A stretch of 56,743 nt of DNA from an uncultured Lachnospiraceae bacterium (GCA_910579495.1 CAJTVD010000013.1:1-56743); one strand, 5' to 3'. Positions 39,865 through 49,190 are shown, numbered from the stretch's first letter. Translations and numbers: made by a program. Notes: generated by a model from the letters alone, not told the origin.

Positions 39865-40989
39865 ATGTTTGGGGGTAAAAAAAACAAAGGCGTATATGAC
39901 CAGCCTGGCCCGGAAGGGAAAAAGAACAGGGTAAAGGCGGGGAAATCAGTTGGAATCATAGTTATGTTTTTCCTTGCCCTGTATTTATTTGCCGGGAGCG
40001 TTTACACCTTAAAGGAAAACGAATACGCAGTAGTGACCACCTTTGGCATGCCGGATGTGGTGGAAGAATCGGGAATTCACTTCAAAATACCATACATACA
40101 GGAACTGAAAAAAGTACCTAAAACAATCAACGGCTTTCCCATTGGGTATGAAACCAATTCCGAGGATTTTCTTGACAAGGAATCCTTTATGATTACCAGG
40201 GATTACAATTTTGTGAATGTGGATTTTTATGTGGCATACAGGGTGACAGATCCCATTAAGTATCTCTATTCCTCTGAAGATCCGATAGCTATCCTAAAAA
40301 ATCTCACCCAGAGCTACATCCGCGATACCATTGGCTTATATGATGTGGACAGTGTGATTACCACAGGGAAAAACGAAATACAGGCATCTATTAAGGATAA
40401 AATCGTCGTCCGGTTAGAGCAGGAGGATATTGGCATCCAGTTAGTGAACATCACCATCCAGGATGCGGAGCCGCCTACCCAGGAAGTGATCAATGCTTTT
40501 AAAAACGTGGAAAATGCAAAGCAGGGAAAAGAGACTTCCATCAACCGGGCGAACCAGAAGAGGAACGAGGATATCCCGGCAGCCAGGGCGGCAGCGGACG
40601 AGACGGTGAAAACGGCCCAGGCCCAGGCTAAAGAACGGGTTAACGAGGCCAAAGGGCAGACAGCAAGGCTCAACGAGCTTTACGCCGAATATCAGAAATA
40701 TCCCCTGATTACAAAGCAGAGGATGTTTTATGAAACCATGGAGGAAATCCTTCCCGGCATGAAAATCATTATTGAAAGAAGCGACGGCACAACCCAGACA
40801 ATGCTGCCTTTGGAATCCTTTACCGGGACTTCCTTTGGAAACGGAAGCAGCTTATCTTTTGGGGTGGCCAATGGGCAGGGGGCGTCCCAAGGCGCGGATG
40901 GTGCTGCCAGCGGCCGCCAGGCAGCAGGGACGCCTGAAGGCAGTGGCGGCGGGGAGGATGCGGGTTCCGGCCAGGACAGCCAGGAGTAG
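39865..40989 (+). CDS. hflK: HflK-like SPFH/band-7 membrane protein
   Basis: A 374-residue SPFH protein with one membrane segment (about 32-48, IVMFFLALYLFAGSVY) and the band-7 domain (about 50-270: LKENEYAVVTTFG, ESGIHFKIPYIQELKKV, QLVNITIQDAEPPTQEVINAF). A helical coiled stretch with Ala/Glu repeats follows (AAADETVKTAQAQAKERVNEA), then a Gly/Ser-rich tail of about 50 residues. With HflC it forms the membrane complex that modulates the FtsH protease. HflC follows after 205 bases. Confidence 0.88.
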   Translation: MFGGKKNKGVYDQPGPEGKKNRVKAGKSVGIIVMFFLALYLFAGSVYTLKENEYAVVTTFGMPDVVEESGIHFKIPYIQELKKVPKTINGFPIGYETNSEDFLDKESFMITRDYNFVNVDFYVAYRVTDPIKYLYSSEDPIAILKNLTQSYIRDTIGLYDVDSVITTGKNEIQASIKDKIVVRLEQEDIGIQLVNITIQDAEPPTQEVINAFKNVENAKQGKETSINRANQKRNEDIPAARAAADETVKTAQAQAKERVNEAKGQTARLNELYAEYQKYPLITKQRMFYETMEEILPGMKIIIERSDGTTQTMLPLESFTGTSFGNGSSLSFGVANGQGASQGADGAASGRQAAGTPEGSGGGEDAGSGQDSQE

Positions 40990-41194
40990 ATTGCAGGCTT
41001 CCCGGGGGTTTTATTAAGGACATTGCCGGGCAGTCTGGGCATGCCCGGATATAAGAGGATATTTTATTTGGCATTTTAATAATTTGTGTCTGCGCTGCAA
41101 CTACAGGCCTTTACACCTGGAGGTAAGGGGCTGTTAACAAAGAACCCATCTGCCATTGGCTATTTGTTAACGGTTCCCGGGAAGCGGCGGGAAA

Positions 41195-42073
41195 ATGAGG
41201 AAGAGCATGAAGAAAAAAATGAGTTTATCTGCTGTTTTGTTGTTGTTTCTGGCTGTTTTGTTTCTGGTAAACGCCAGCCTTGTGGTGACTTATCCCAATG
41301 AGTATACCATTATTAAACAATTTGGAAGAATTGAAAGCGTCCGGGAGACGCCGGGGCTGAGCTTTAAGATCCCCTTTATCCAGACGGCAGAAAAAATACA
41401 AAATGAAGTGCTGTTATATGACCTTGCAGTCAGTGATGTTATGACCAAGGACAAAAAATCTATGATTGCCGACTGCTTTGTGCTGTGGCGGATTGAGGAT
41501 CCCTACATTTACACACAGACCTTAAGCGCCCAGAAAGGCAACGCGGAATTCCGCATAGACACCATTGTATATAACAGCTTAAAGAATGTGATCAGCAGCC
41601 TCAGCCAGGAGGAAGTGATCAGCGGGCGGGATGGGGCGCTTGCCCAAACTATTATGGATAACATTGGCGATGCCCTGAACCAGTATGGTATCTCCCTTCT
41701 TGCGGTGGAAACCAAATCCCTGGACCTTCCGGATGAAAACAAAAACGCAGTATATGAGAGGATGATTTCGGAACGGAACAACATTGCCGCTACCTACCAG
41801 GCGGAAGGGCAGGAGGAGGCAAAGGAAATTTCCAATAACACTACGGCGGAAATCATTGTAATGCAGTCCCAGGCCAATGCCCAGGCAGCGGAGATTATTG
41901 CCAAGGGGGAAGCGGAATACATGCGGATTTTAAGCGAGACATACAACGACCCGGAAAAGGCGGATTTTTATCTTTTCCTGCGGGCGCTGGATGCAGCGAA
42001 GGTTACGATGGCAGGGGACAATAAGACATTGATCATTGATGAAACGTCGCCCATTGCACAGATTTTTTATTAA
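41195..42073 (+). CDS. hflC: HflC-like SPFH/band-7 membrane protein
   Basis: A 292-residue partner with one N-terminal membrane segment (about 9-28) and the band-7 domain (TYPNEYTIIKQFGRIESV, TPGLSFKIPFIQ, ...DLAVSDVMTKDKKSMIADCFVLWRIEDP...), then YGISLLAVETKSLDLPDENKNAVYERM. A second ATG at 41207 has the better GAGGAAG site, giving four fewer residues. Together with HflK it should regulate FtsH. The 205-base gap to hflK is unusual; these genes are often adjacent or overlapping. Confidence 0.88.
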   Translation: MRKSMKKKMSLSAVLLLFLAVLFLVNASLVVTYPNEYTIIKQFGRIESVRETPGLSFKIPFIQTAEKIQNEVLLYDLAVSDVMTKDKKSMIADCFVLWRIEDPYIYTQTLSAQKGNAEFRIDTIVYNSLKNVISSLSQEEVISGRDGALAQTIMDNIGDALNQYGISLLAVETKSLDLPDENKNAVYERMISERNNIAATYQAEGQEEAKEISNNTTAEIIVMQSQANAQAAEIIAKGEAEYMRILSETYNDPEKADFYLFLRALDAAKVTMAGDNKTLIIDETSPIAQIFY

Positions 42074-42114
42074 AAATTTTTACATTTTTTTCATAAATCA
42101 CAGGTGAAATGCCG

Positions 42115-42143
42115 TTGCCAAAATGGACGTCTTATGGTATAAT
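42115..42143 (+). promoter_or_regulatory. Promoter of the butyryl-CoA operon
   Basis: TTGCCA (42115-42120) and TATAAT (42138-42143) are 17 bases apart. A leader of about 75 bases separates it from thl. It is one of the best promoter matches in the window. Confidence 0.8.
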
Positions 42144-42224
42144 AAAGCCATCGGTAATGACAAAAAATTAACAATCATTGCAGAAAAATATTACAAGTTT
42201 TCAATCAAACGGAGGAGAGAGATA

Positions 42225-43409
42225 ATGGCAAAAAAAGTAGTTTTAGCCGGTGCATGCCGTACTGCTATTGGTACTATGGGCGGGTCGCTGAGCACAGTGC
42301 CTGTTGCGGAGCTGGGGGCAATCGTTATTAAGGAAGCTTTAAACAGGGCGGGGGTTGCGCCTGAGGCTGTGGACCAGGTTTATATGGGCTGTGTTATCCA
42401 GGCAGGGCTGGGACAGAACGTTGCGCGCCAGGCATCTATCAAGGCTGGCTTACCCATTGAGGTACCTGCGGTAACCATGAACGTTGTGTGCGGTTCCGGC
42501 CTTAACTGTGTGAACCAGGCAGCGCAGATGATTATGGCGGGAGACGCCGATATTGTTGTTGCAGGCGGTATGGAGAACATGTCAATGGCTCCTTATGCAG
42601 TTCCTCAGGCACGTTTTGGTTATAGAATGAACAATGGCACACTGGTTGATACCATGATCAAGGACGCCCTTTGGGATGCGTTTAACGATTACCATATGAT
42701 TAAGACCGCAGACAATATCTGCGAAGAGTGGGGGCTTACCAGGGAAGAACTGGACCAGTTTGCCTTAAAGAGCCAGCAGAAAGCGGAGGAAGCCCAGAAG
42801 TCCGGCGCTTTTGATGCGGAAATCGTACCCGTTATGGTTAAGAAGAAAAAAGAAATGGTTGAGTTCAAAGTGGACGAGGGTCCCCGGGCAGGTTCCACCA
42901 TTGAAGGCCTGGCAAAGCTCCGTCCCATCAATCCGGGCGGATTTGTAACCGCTGGTAACGCATCCGGCATTAATGACGGTGCCGCTGCCATTGTTGTTAT
43001 GAGCGAAGAGAAAGCAAAAGAACTGGGCGTTAAGCCTATGGCAACCTTTGTAGCAGGAGCGCTGGCAGGGGTAAGGCCGGAGGTTATGGGAATCGGCCCT
43101 GTAGCATCTACCAAGAAGGTTCTGGCTAAGACAGGCATGAAGATTGAAGACTTTGACATTATAGAAGCAAATGAAGCTTTTGCGGCACAGTCTGTTGCAG
43201 TAGGAAGGGATCTTGGCATTGACGTTGATAAACAGCTCAATCCCAACGGCGGCGCTATTGCGCTGGGACACCCTGTGGGTGCATCCGGATGCCGTATCCT
43301 TGTAACACTGCTTCATGAGATGCAGGCGAAGGGGGCAAAGACAGGCCTTGCGACCTTGTGTATCGGCGGCGGTATGGGATGTTCCACCATCGTGAAGATA
43401 GAAGAGTAA
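42225..43409 (+). CDS. thl: Acetyl-CoA C-acetyltransferase (thiolase)
   Basis: A 394-residue thiolase. The ATG at 42225 follows GGAGGAG. It condenses two acetyl-CoA to acetoacetyl-CoA, the first step of butyrate synthesis. The active Cys is in NVVCGSGLNCVNQA (about Cys89), and the conserved His and Cys are in GGAIALGHPVGASG and CIGGGMG near the C-terminus. Length and motifs are full. It is the first gene of the operon thl-crt-hbd-bcd-etfB-etfA. Confidence 0.95.
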   Translation: MAKKVVLAGACRTAIGTMGGSLSTVPVAELGAIVIKEALNRAGVAPEAVDQVYMGCVIQAGLGQNVARQASIKAGLPIEVPAVTMNVVCGSGLNCVNQAAQMIMAGDADIVVAGGMENMSMAPYAVPQARFGYRMNNGTLVDTMIKDALWDAFNDYHMIKTADNICEEWGLTREELDQFALKSQQKAEEAQKSGAFDAEIVPVMVKKKKEMVEFKVDEGPRAGSTIEGLAKLRPINPGGFVTAGNASGINDGAAAIVVMSEEKAKELGVKPMATFVAGALAGVRPEVMGIGPVASTKKVLAKTGMKIEDFDIIEANEAFAAQSVAVGRDLGIDVDKQLNPNGGAIALGHPVGASGCRILVTLLHEMQAKGAKTGLATLCIGGGMGCSTIVKIEE

Positions 43410-43422
43410 GCATTGAAAATAA

Positions 43423-43455
43423 GATAAGCAGGCTTAATTTTTAAGTCTGCTTATC
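43423..43455 (+). promoter_or_regulatory. Intercistronic hairpin between thl and crt
   Basis: GATAAGCAGGCTTA (43423-43436) pairs with TAAGTCTGCTTATC (43442-43455; one mismatch or wobble). No T-run follows, so it is probably an mRNA-stability or processing element in the 174-base gap. Confidence 0.55.
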
Positions 43456-43583
43456 AGAATGTCCGGCATTTTTGGAAACAGCTTTTCCAGGGCAGAAGCC
43501 TGGCATTTTGGCGAAGGTGTGGACGGTGAAGTTTTCCGGATGCGGGCACATAAACATTTATAGAAGAAAAGGAGTTAGGGAAG

Positions 43584-44369
43584 ATGGAGTTTGTAGTATA
43601 CGAACAAAAAGGCGCTTACGGCATTATCACCATCAGCCGTGAAAAAGCACTGAACGCTTTGAATTCAACGGTGCTTGAAGAACTGGGCCAGACTTTGGAT
43701 GCAGTGAACCTTGAGGAGGTAAGATGCCTGATCTTAACAGGTGCAGGGCAGAAATCCTTTGTTGCCGGTGCGGATATCGGTGAAATGAGCACCCTCACCA
43801 AGGCGGAGGGAGAGGCTTTCGGAAAGAAAGGAAACGATGTGTTCCGTAAGCTGGAGACCTTCCCCATCCCTGTGATTGCTGCAATTAACGGATTTGCTTT
43901 AGGCGGCGGCTGTGAAATTTCTATGAGCTGCGATATTAGGATTTGCTCCGACAATGCAGTATTTGGGCAGCCTGAAGTTGGCCTTGGCATCACACCCGGC
44001 TTTGGCGGCACCCAGCGCCTTGCCCGTCTGGTAGGTGCAGGCATGGCGAAGCAGATGATCTACACTGCAAGGAATATCAAAGCAGACGAAGCTTACAGGA
44101 TTGGCCTTGTGAATGCTGTTTACCCCCAGGAAGAATTGCTGCCTGCAGCGGAAAAGATGGCGGCAGGTATTGCCAAGAACGCCCCCATTGCTGTACGCAA
44201 CTGCAAGAAAGCCATCAATGACGGGCTGGATGTGGATATGGACCAGGCGATCGTGATCGAAGAAAAACTTTTCGGAGACTGCTTTGAGACAGAAGACCAG
44301 AAATATGGCATGGCATTTTTCCTTGACAAAAATAAAGAAAAGGTGAAAGAGCCTTTCAAAAACTGCTAA
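43584..44369 (+). CDS. crt: Crotonase / 3-hydroxybutyryl-CoA dehydratase
   Basis: A 261-residue enoyl-CoA hydratase. It contains FVAGADIGEMSTLTKAEGEAF (oxyanion segment), INGFALGGGCEISMSCDIRI (the second oxyanion segment), and QPEVGLGITPGFGGTQRLARLVG with the catalytic Glu (PEVGLGI). It dehydrates 3-hydroxybutyryl-CoA to crotonyl-CoA. The following gene begins 38 bases later. An AAAAGGAG ribosome site fixes the start. Confidence 0.93.
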   Translation: MEFVVYEQKGAYGIITISREKALNALNSTVLEELGQTLDAVNLEEVRCLILTGAGQKSFVAGADIGEMSTLTKAEGEAFGKKGNDVFRKLETFPIPVIAAINGFALGGGCEISMSCDIRICSDNAVFGQPEVGLGITPGFGGTQRLARLVGAGMAKQMIYTARNIKADEAYRIGLVNAVYPQEELLPAAEKMAAGIAKNAPIAVRNCKKAINDGLDVDMDQAIVIEEKLFGDCFETEDQKYGMAFFLDKNKEKVKEPFKNC

Positions 44370-44407
44370 TAACAGGAACCATAAAAGAAAACCAGGAGGA
44401 TTTGAAA

Positions 44408-45247
44408 ATGAAAGTAGGTATTATTGGTGCAGGTACCATGGGTGCCGGGATTGCACAGGCGTTTGCAATGACAGAAGGCTATGAAGTATGCCTTTGCGAC
44501 ATCAAAATGGAATTTGCTGAAGGCGGGAAAGCAAGAATCCAGAAGAACATGGATTTCCTTGTAAAGAAAGAAAAGATCACAAAGGATGCTGCTGACGGGA
44601 TCATGGCAAAGATTACCTGCGGCCTTAAGGAAATCTGCACAGACTGTGACCTGATCGTAGAGGTTGCCCCTGAAAACATGAAGATAAAGAAGGATACCTT
44701 CAAAGAACTGATGGGAATTGTAAAGCCTGACTGCATGTTTGCTTCCAATACTTCCTCTTTGTCCATTACGGAAATTGGCGCAGGGCTTGACAGGCCTATG
44801 ATCGGAATGCATTTCTTTAACCCTGCCGACAGGATGAAGCTGGTGGAAGTGATCGCAGGTGAGAATACTCCTGACGAAATGGTGGAAAAGATCAAAGCAA
44901 TTTCTGTAGAAATCGGCAAGACACCTGTACAGGTGAAGGAAGCTCCCGGCTTTGTGGTTAACAGAATCCTTATCCCCATGATCAACGAAGCAATCGGCAT
45001 TTACGCTGACGGAACCGCAAGCGTAGCTGATATTGACGAGGCAATGAAGCTTGGCGCAAACCATCCCATGGGGCCTCTTGCTTTAGGCGACCTGGTTGGC
45101 CTTGACGTTGTCCTTGCAATCATGGAAGTATTGCAGAACGAGACAGGCGATCCTAAATACCGTCCTCATCCCCTTCTTAGGAAGATGGTACGTGCAGGCA
45201 AGCTTGGAAAGAAGACCGGAAAAGGCTTCTATGACTATTCAAAATAA
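44408..45247 (+). CDS. hbd: 3-hydroxybutyryl-CoA dehydrogenase
   Basis: A 279-residue dehydrogenase. The NAD-binding GAGTMGAGIAQAFA loop lies at residues 8-21, and the ASNTSSLSITEIG, MIGMHFFNPADRMKLVEVI and EAPGFVVNRIL segments give the conserved His/Glu/Asn catalytic set. I place the start at the ATG 44408 after CCAGGAGGA; the TTG at 44402 is less likely. It reduces acetoacetyl-CoA to 3-hydroxybutyryl-CoA. Confidence 0.93.
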   Translation: MKVGIIGAGTMGAGIAQAFAMTEGYEVCLCDIKMEFAEGGKARIQKNMDFLVKKEKITKDAADGIMAKITCGLKEICTDCDLIVEVAPENMKIKKDTFKELMGIVKPDCMFASNTSSLSITEIGAGLDRPMIGMHFFNPADRMKLVEVIAGENTPDEMVEKIKAISVEIGKTPVQVKEAPGFVVNRILIPMINEAIGIYADGTASVADIDEAMKLGANHPMGPLALGDLVGLDVVLAIMEVLQNETGDPKYRPHPLLRKMVRAGKLGKKTGKGFYDYSK

Positions 45248-45274
45248 TAAACACTTTATGGAGGAATCAATATC

Positions 45275-46429
45275 ATGGATTTTATGTTAACCAAACAACA
45301 TGAAATGGCAAGGACTCTTTTCAAAGAGTTTGCAGAAAAAGAAGTGAAACCCCTGGCGCAGGAAGTTGACGAGACAGAGGTTTTCCCCAGAGAAACCGTT
45401 GAAAAAATGGCAAAGGCAGGCTTCCTTGGCATCCCCGTTCCCAAGGAGTACGGCGGACAGGGCTGTGACCCCCTTACATATGCAATGTGCGTGGAAGAAT
45501 TGTCCAAAGTCTGCGGCACCACAGGCGTTATCGTTTCCGCACATACATCTCTTTGCTGTGACCCTATTATGACATATGGTACAGAAGAGCAGAAACAGAA
45601 ATATTTAGTACCCCTTGCAAAGGGCGAGAAGCTGGGCGCTTTCGGCCTGACCGAGCCTGGGGCAGGGACAGACGCCCAGGGACAGCAGACCAAGGCTGTT
45701 TTAGAGGGGGACGAATGGGTGCTTAACGGCTCCAAAATCTTCATCACAAACGGTAAGGAAGCGGATGTATACGTGATTTTTGCTGTAACAGGCGTTGTTA
45801 CGGACAAAAAGGGCAGAAGCAAAAAAATGATTTCCGCATTTATCGTGGAAAAAGGAACTCCCGGATTTACCTTCGGAACCAAGGAAAAGAAGATGGGTAT
45901 CCGCGGTTCATCCACTTATGAATTAATCTTTACAGACTGCCGTATCCCTAAAGAGAACCTCCTTGGACAGGAAGGGAAGGGCTTTGGAATTGCTATGCAT
46001 ACCTTAGACGGCGGACGTATCGGTATTGCGTCCCAGGCTCTTGGGCTGGCAGAGGGTGCCCTTGAAAGAACTGTTGAATATGTAAAAGAGAGAAAACAGT
46101 TTGGCAGGTCCATCGGAGCATTCCAGAACACCCAGTTCCAGTTAGCTGACATGGCTACCAAGGTAGAGGCTGCCAAGCTTCTGGTTTACAAAGCAGCAGT
46201 TGCCAAGGCAACCCAGAAGGTTTACTCTGTAGAAGCTGCACAGGCAAAATTATATGCGGCAGAAGTTGCCATGGAAGTGACCACCAAGGCAGTACAGCTT
46301 CACGGCGGTTACGGCTACATCAGGGAATACGATGTAGAACGCATGATGCGCGACGCCAAGATCACCGAGATTTACGAAGGCACAAGCGAAGTACAAAGAA
46401 TGGTTATATCCGGCGCACTGCTGAAATAG
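45275..46429 (+). CDS. bcd: Butyryl-CoA dehydrogenase
   Basis: A 384-residue acyl-CoA dehydrogenase. The FAD-binding FGLTEPGAGTDAQG and GSKIFITNGKEADVYV segments, the helical EAAQAKLYAAEVAMEVTTKAVQLHGGYGYIREYDVERMMRDAK region, and TEIYEGTSEVQRMVISGALL (catalytic Glu in IYEGTSE) are all present. It reduces crotonyl-CoA to butyryl-CoA and, with the EtfAB pair encoded next, probably performs flavin-based electron bifurcation to ferredoxin. It is followed by a 258-base gap with a direct repeat. Confidence 0.93.
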   Translation: MDFMLTKQHEMARTLFKEFAEKEVKPLAQEVDETEVFPRETVEKMAKAGFLGIPVPKEYGGQGCDPLTYAMCVEELSKVCGTTGVIVSAHTSLCCDPIMTYGTEEQKQKYLVPLAKGEKLGAFGLTEPGAGTDAQGQQTKAVLEGDEWVLNGSKIFITNGKEADVYVIFAVTGVVTDKKGRSKKMISAFIVEKGTPGFTFGTKEKKMGIRGSSTYELIFTDCRIPKENLLGQEGKGFGIAMHTLDGGRIGIASQALGLAEGALERTVEYVKERKQFGRSIGAFQNTQFQLADMATKVEAAKLLVYKAAVAKATQKVYSVEAAQAKLYAAEVAMEVTTKAVQLHGGYGYIREYDVERMMRDAKITEIYEGTSEVQRMVISGALLK

Positions 46430-46446
46430 CCGCGATAAGCAAATGC

Positions 46447-46631
46447 AAATAGAAGCATTACAGGCTGCCATGCTTGCAAGGACAGACTGGAAGGATTCTA
46501 TTTGAGGCGCAACGCGCACGAAAAATGCGCAGCATTTTGAGTCATTTGCTGAAAAAGCAAAATAGAAGCATTACAGGCTGCCATGTTTGCATGTGTAGGC
46601 TGGAAGGATTTTATTTGGGCGCAATGCGCAC
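46447..46631 (+). repeat. Imperfect direct repeat between bcd and etfB
   Basis: Two copies, 46447-46519 and 46560-46631 (about 73 and 72 bases), share AAATAGAAGCATTACAGGCT and nearly all of the next 50 bases, with about ten differences. The spacer holds a hairpin AAAATGC/GCATTTT (46522-46538 area). It seems to be a recent local duplication in the operon gap, possibly an RNA element. Confidence 0.8.
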
Positions 46632-46687
46632 ATCATTTGCCAGTGATGAAAACAGATTAAGATGAATTTATAAGGAGAGATAATACA

Positions 46688-47470
46688 ATGAAAATTGTTG
46701 TTTGTGTTAAACAGGTACCTGATACCAAGGGTGGCGTTAAGTTTAATCCTGATGGTACACTTGACAGAGGTGCAATGCTCACAATCATGAATCCTGATGA
46801 CAAAGCAGGCTTGGAAGCGGCACTTAGATTAAAAGACCAGTACGGCGCAGAAGTTACGGTAGTGACTATGGGGCTTCCCAAGGCAGAAGAAGTTCTCCGC
46901 GAAGCAATGGCTATGGGTGCAGACAAGGGCATTCTGGTAACTGACAGAGTACTTGGCGGCGCTGATACATGGGCAACCTCCCAGACCTTAGCAGGGGCAA
47001 TCCGCAACCTGGAATATGACCTGATTATCACAGGACGCCAGGCGATCGACGGCGATACCGCACAGGTTGGCCCCCAGATTTCCGAGCACCTTGGAATCCC
47101 TGTAATTTCCTACGCACAGAAAATCCAGATTGAAGGCGACAGCGTGATTGTTGAGCGCCAGTATGATGACAGATACCATGTATTAAAGGCAAAAATGCCC
47201 TGCCTGATTACAGCCCTTGCTGAATTAAATGAGCCCCGTTATATGACTCCCGGCGGTATTTTCGACGCATACAGTGCAGAAATCACCGTATGGGGAAGGG
47301 CAAACCTGGTGGATGTGGACGACTCCAACTTAGGGCTTAAAGGTTCCCCTACCCAGATTGCCAAGGCTTCTGACAAGGTAAGAAAGGGAGCCGGAGAGAA
47401 GGTTACCCTTGACCCCGCAGAATCCGTAGAATATATTATCGACAAATTAAAAGTAAAACATGTTATTTAA
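46688..47470 (+). CDS. etfB: Electron transfer flavoprotein, beta subunit
   Basis: A 260-residue protein: MKIVVCVKQVPDTKGGVKFN, DKAGLEAALRLKDQYGAEVTVVTMG, LAGAIRNLEYDLIITGRQAIDGDTAQVGPQ (FAD/AMP-binding) and YVEYIID-type end. It binds the bifurcating FAD of the EtfAB complex and transfers electrons to Bcd and ferredoxin. It precedes etfA by 47 bases. Confidence 0.93.
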   Translation: MKIVVCVKQVPDTKGGVKFNPDGTLDRGAMLTIMNPDDKAGLEAALRLKDQYGAEVTVVTMGLPKAEEVLREAMAMGADKGILVTDRVLGGADTWATSQTLAGAIRNLEYDLIITGRQAIDGDTAQVGPQISEHLGIPVISYAQKIQIEGDSVIVERQYDDRYHVLKAKMPCLITALAELNEPRYMTPGGIFDAYSAEITVWGRANLVDVDDSNLGLKGSPTQIAKASDKVRKGAGEKVTLDPAESVEYIIDKLKVKHVI

Positions 47471-47517
47471 GGTTTTACACAAGCGGAATCATACGAATAC
47501 AATAATGGAGGTTCAAA

Positions 47518-48561
47518 ATGAATATTCAAGATTATAAAGGAGTATTTGTCTTTGCCCAGCAGGTAGACAATGTACTCAGTGGAATCGCTTTAGAATTGGT
47601 GGGCAAGGGCAAAGACCTTGCAAAAGATTTGGGTACGGAAGTAACAGCAGTGCTGGTGGGCAGCGATGTAAAGGGACTGGCTGATGAACTGGCAGAGTAC
47701 GGCGCAGACAAGGTCATTGTTGTGGATGATCCTGAACTGAAAGAATACAGGACAGAGCCTTATGCACATGCGGTTTCTTCTGTGATCAATGAGTATAAGC
47801 CTGAAATTTTCCTGGTTGGCGCAACCGCTATTGGACGTGACCTTGGCCCCCGTGTATCTGCACGGATCCACACAGGGCTTACCGCAGACTGTACACAGCT
47901 TGACATTGGCGATTTCCCCATTAACCCTGTTCCGGGCAAAGAGCAGTTACATAACCAGCTTTTAATGACCCGTCCCGCATTCGGCGGCAACACCATTGCC
48001 ACCATTGCCTGCCCTGAATTCCGCCCCCAGATGGCAACTGTACGCCCTGGCGTTATGCAGAAGGCTCCCAGGGAAGAGGGAAAGAAAGCAAATATTATTG
48101 AATACAATCCGGGCTTTACCCCTAACAACAAGTATGTTGAAATCTTAGAGGTAGTAAAGGCAGTTTCCGACGTTGCAGATATTATGGATGCAAAGATCCT
48201 GGTATCCGGCGGACGTGGTGTGGGCAGCCCTGAAAACTTCAAGATCCTGGAAGACCTTGCGGAAGTAATCGGCGGGACAGTAAGCTGCTCCCGTGCAGTT
48301 GTTGATGCAGGCTGGAAGCCCAAAGATTTACAGGTTGGGCAGACAGGAAAGACCGTTCGCCCGAATGTATACTTTGCAATCGGTATTTCCGGCGCAATCC
48401 AGCATGTGGCAGGTATGGAAGAGGCTGACATTATCATTGCCATCAACAAAGATGAGACAGCTCCTATCTTTGAAGTAGCTGACTACGGTATTGTAGGTGA
48501 CCTGAACAAGGTGGTTCCGGCATTAACCGAGAGATTAAAGGCAGAAATGGCTGCTAAATAA
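47518..48561 (+). CDS. etfA: Electron transfer flavoprotein, alpha subunit
   Basis: A 347-residue protein. The C-terminal FAD domain has KILVSGGRGVGSPENFKILE, GTVSCSRAVVDAGWKP, QVGQTGKTVRPNVYFAIGISGAIQH and DIIIAINKDETAPIFEVADYGIVGD, all conserved FAD contacts. It holds the FAD of the bifurcating Etf that works with Bcd. It is the last gene, followed by the terminator at 48583-48629. No butyryl-CoA:acetate CoA-transferase or butyrate kinase lies in the window, so the final step is encoded elsewhere. Confidence 0.94.
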   Translation: MNIQDYKGVFVFAQQVDNVLSGIALELVGKGKDLAKDLGTEVTAVLVGSDVKGLADELAEYGADKVIVVDDPELKEYRTEPYAHAVSSVINEYKPEIFLVGATAIGRDLGPRVSARIHTGLTADCTQLDIGDFPINPVPGKEQLHNQLLMTRPAFGGNTIATIACPEFRPQMATVRPGVMQKAPREEGKKANIIEYNPGFTPNNKYVEILEVVKAVSDVADIMDAKILVSGGRGVGSPENFKILEDLAEVIGGTVSCSRAVVDAGWKPKDLQVGQTGKTVRPNVYFAIGISGAIQHVAGMEEADIIIAINKDETAPIFEVADYGIVGDLNKVVPALTERLKAEMAAK

Positions 48562-48582
48562 TCTGACAAATTCCAAATATAA

Positions 48583-48629
48583 ATAAGTAAAAGGCGCTTA
48601 CGTTTTAGGAGTAAGCGCCTTTTACTTAT
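48583..48629. terminator. 19-bp terminator of the butyryl-CoA operon
   Basis: ATAAGTAAAAGGCGCTTAC (48583-48601) pairs perfectly with GTAAGCGCCTTTTACTTAT (48611-48629) with a 9-base loop. T and A runs in the arms make it a likely bidirectional terminator. Confidence 0.88.
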
Positions 48630-48633
48630 GATT

Positions 48634-48670
48634 ACAATAATCCGGCTTGCGTAGCGTGACGGCGTTTGTT
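48634..48670 (-). repeat. Interspersed palindromic element, copy 1 (inverted)
   Basis: Read on the minus strand this is AACAAACGCCGTCACGC, two variable bases, CGC, two variable bases, GCCGG, then ATTATTGT. The same element occurs twice at 50909-50980. This REP-like unit lies between the etfA terminator and the small minus-strand gene. Confidence 0.75.
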
Positions 48671-48713
48671 CCCTTCCTGATAGCGGGGGATAAACCCGCT
48701 GGGAAGCTTTGGC

Positions 48714-48974
48714 CTACCGCACCACAGGATGAATATAGTTGGGATTGGTAAGGTCAATACCCATGCCCTGTTTGGGAGCAGCGGCATTTTTTTCGGAAGA
48801 CGGGCAGGGACTGCCGCACATCTGTTGATGAAACTGTAGGTTGGCCTCTATTAAATTGTATTGGAGCAGGAGCTTTAAAGTCTGGGAGAGGCACTCCGGC
48901 GTTTGGCAATTAATTTCACAAACATCCCGTAAGGAATGGGAAAGGTTGAGGATATCTAATGAGGTAACGGACAT
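48714..48974 (-). CDS. Small Cys-containing protein of unknown function
   Basis: An 86-residue protein read on the minus strand, with ATGGAG before its start as a ribosome site. It is helical at first (LDILNLSHSLRDVCEI), then has Cys near residues 18, 22, 27, 52 and 56, and a Pro/Asn-rich end. No known family comes to mind. It may be real because of its position, the ribosome site and balanced composition. Confidence 0.45.
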   Translation of the reverse strand: MSVTSLDILNLSHSLRDVCEINCQTPECLSQTLKLLLQYNLIEANLQFHQQMCGSPCPSSEKNAAAPKQGMGIDLTNPNYIHPVVR

Positions 48975-49152
48975 TTATTCTCCATAGATTCTGCTTGGCG
49001 GGGATACAGCGGCAGTTTTTAGGGTCTGTGCTGACGTCTCCTTTTTCATATGATATGCAATTAAGGAAAATTGTTACCGCAGTTTGCTTTTTATTAACCA
49101 GCAGAGAAATGTTTTGGGTTCATGATTCCGGCTTTTCCTAATCATTTTACAG

Positions 49153-49190
49153 AAAGGGGAAAGGGACTGTTTTGCGTCCCTTTCCCCTTT
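49153..49190 (-). terminator. Terminator of the DUF5684 gene
   Basis: AAAGGGGAAAGGGAC (49153-49167) and GTCCCTTTCCCCTTT (49176-49190) form a perfect 15-bp stem with an 8-base loop, about 30 bases past the stop codon. Confidence 0.75.

Noticed and set aside
41086..41301. 71-residue frame upstream of and overlapping hflC
   Set aside because: Lies in a different frame over the signal-anchor region of hflC, with no ribosome site or motif.
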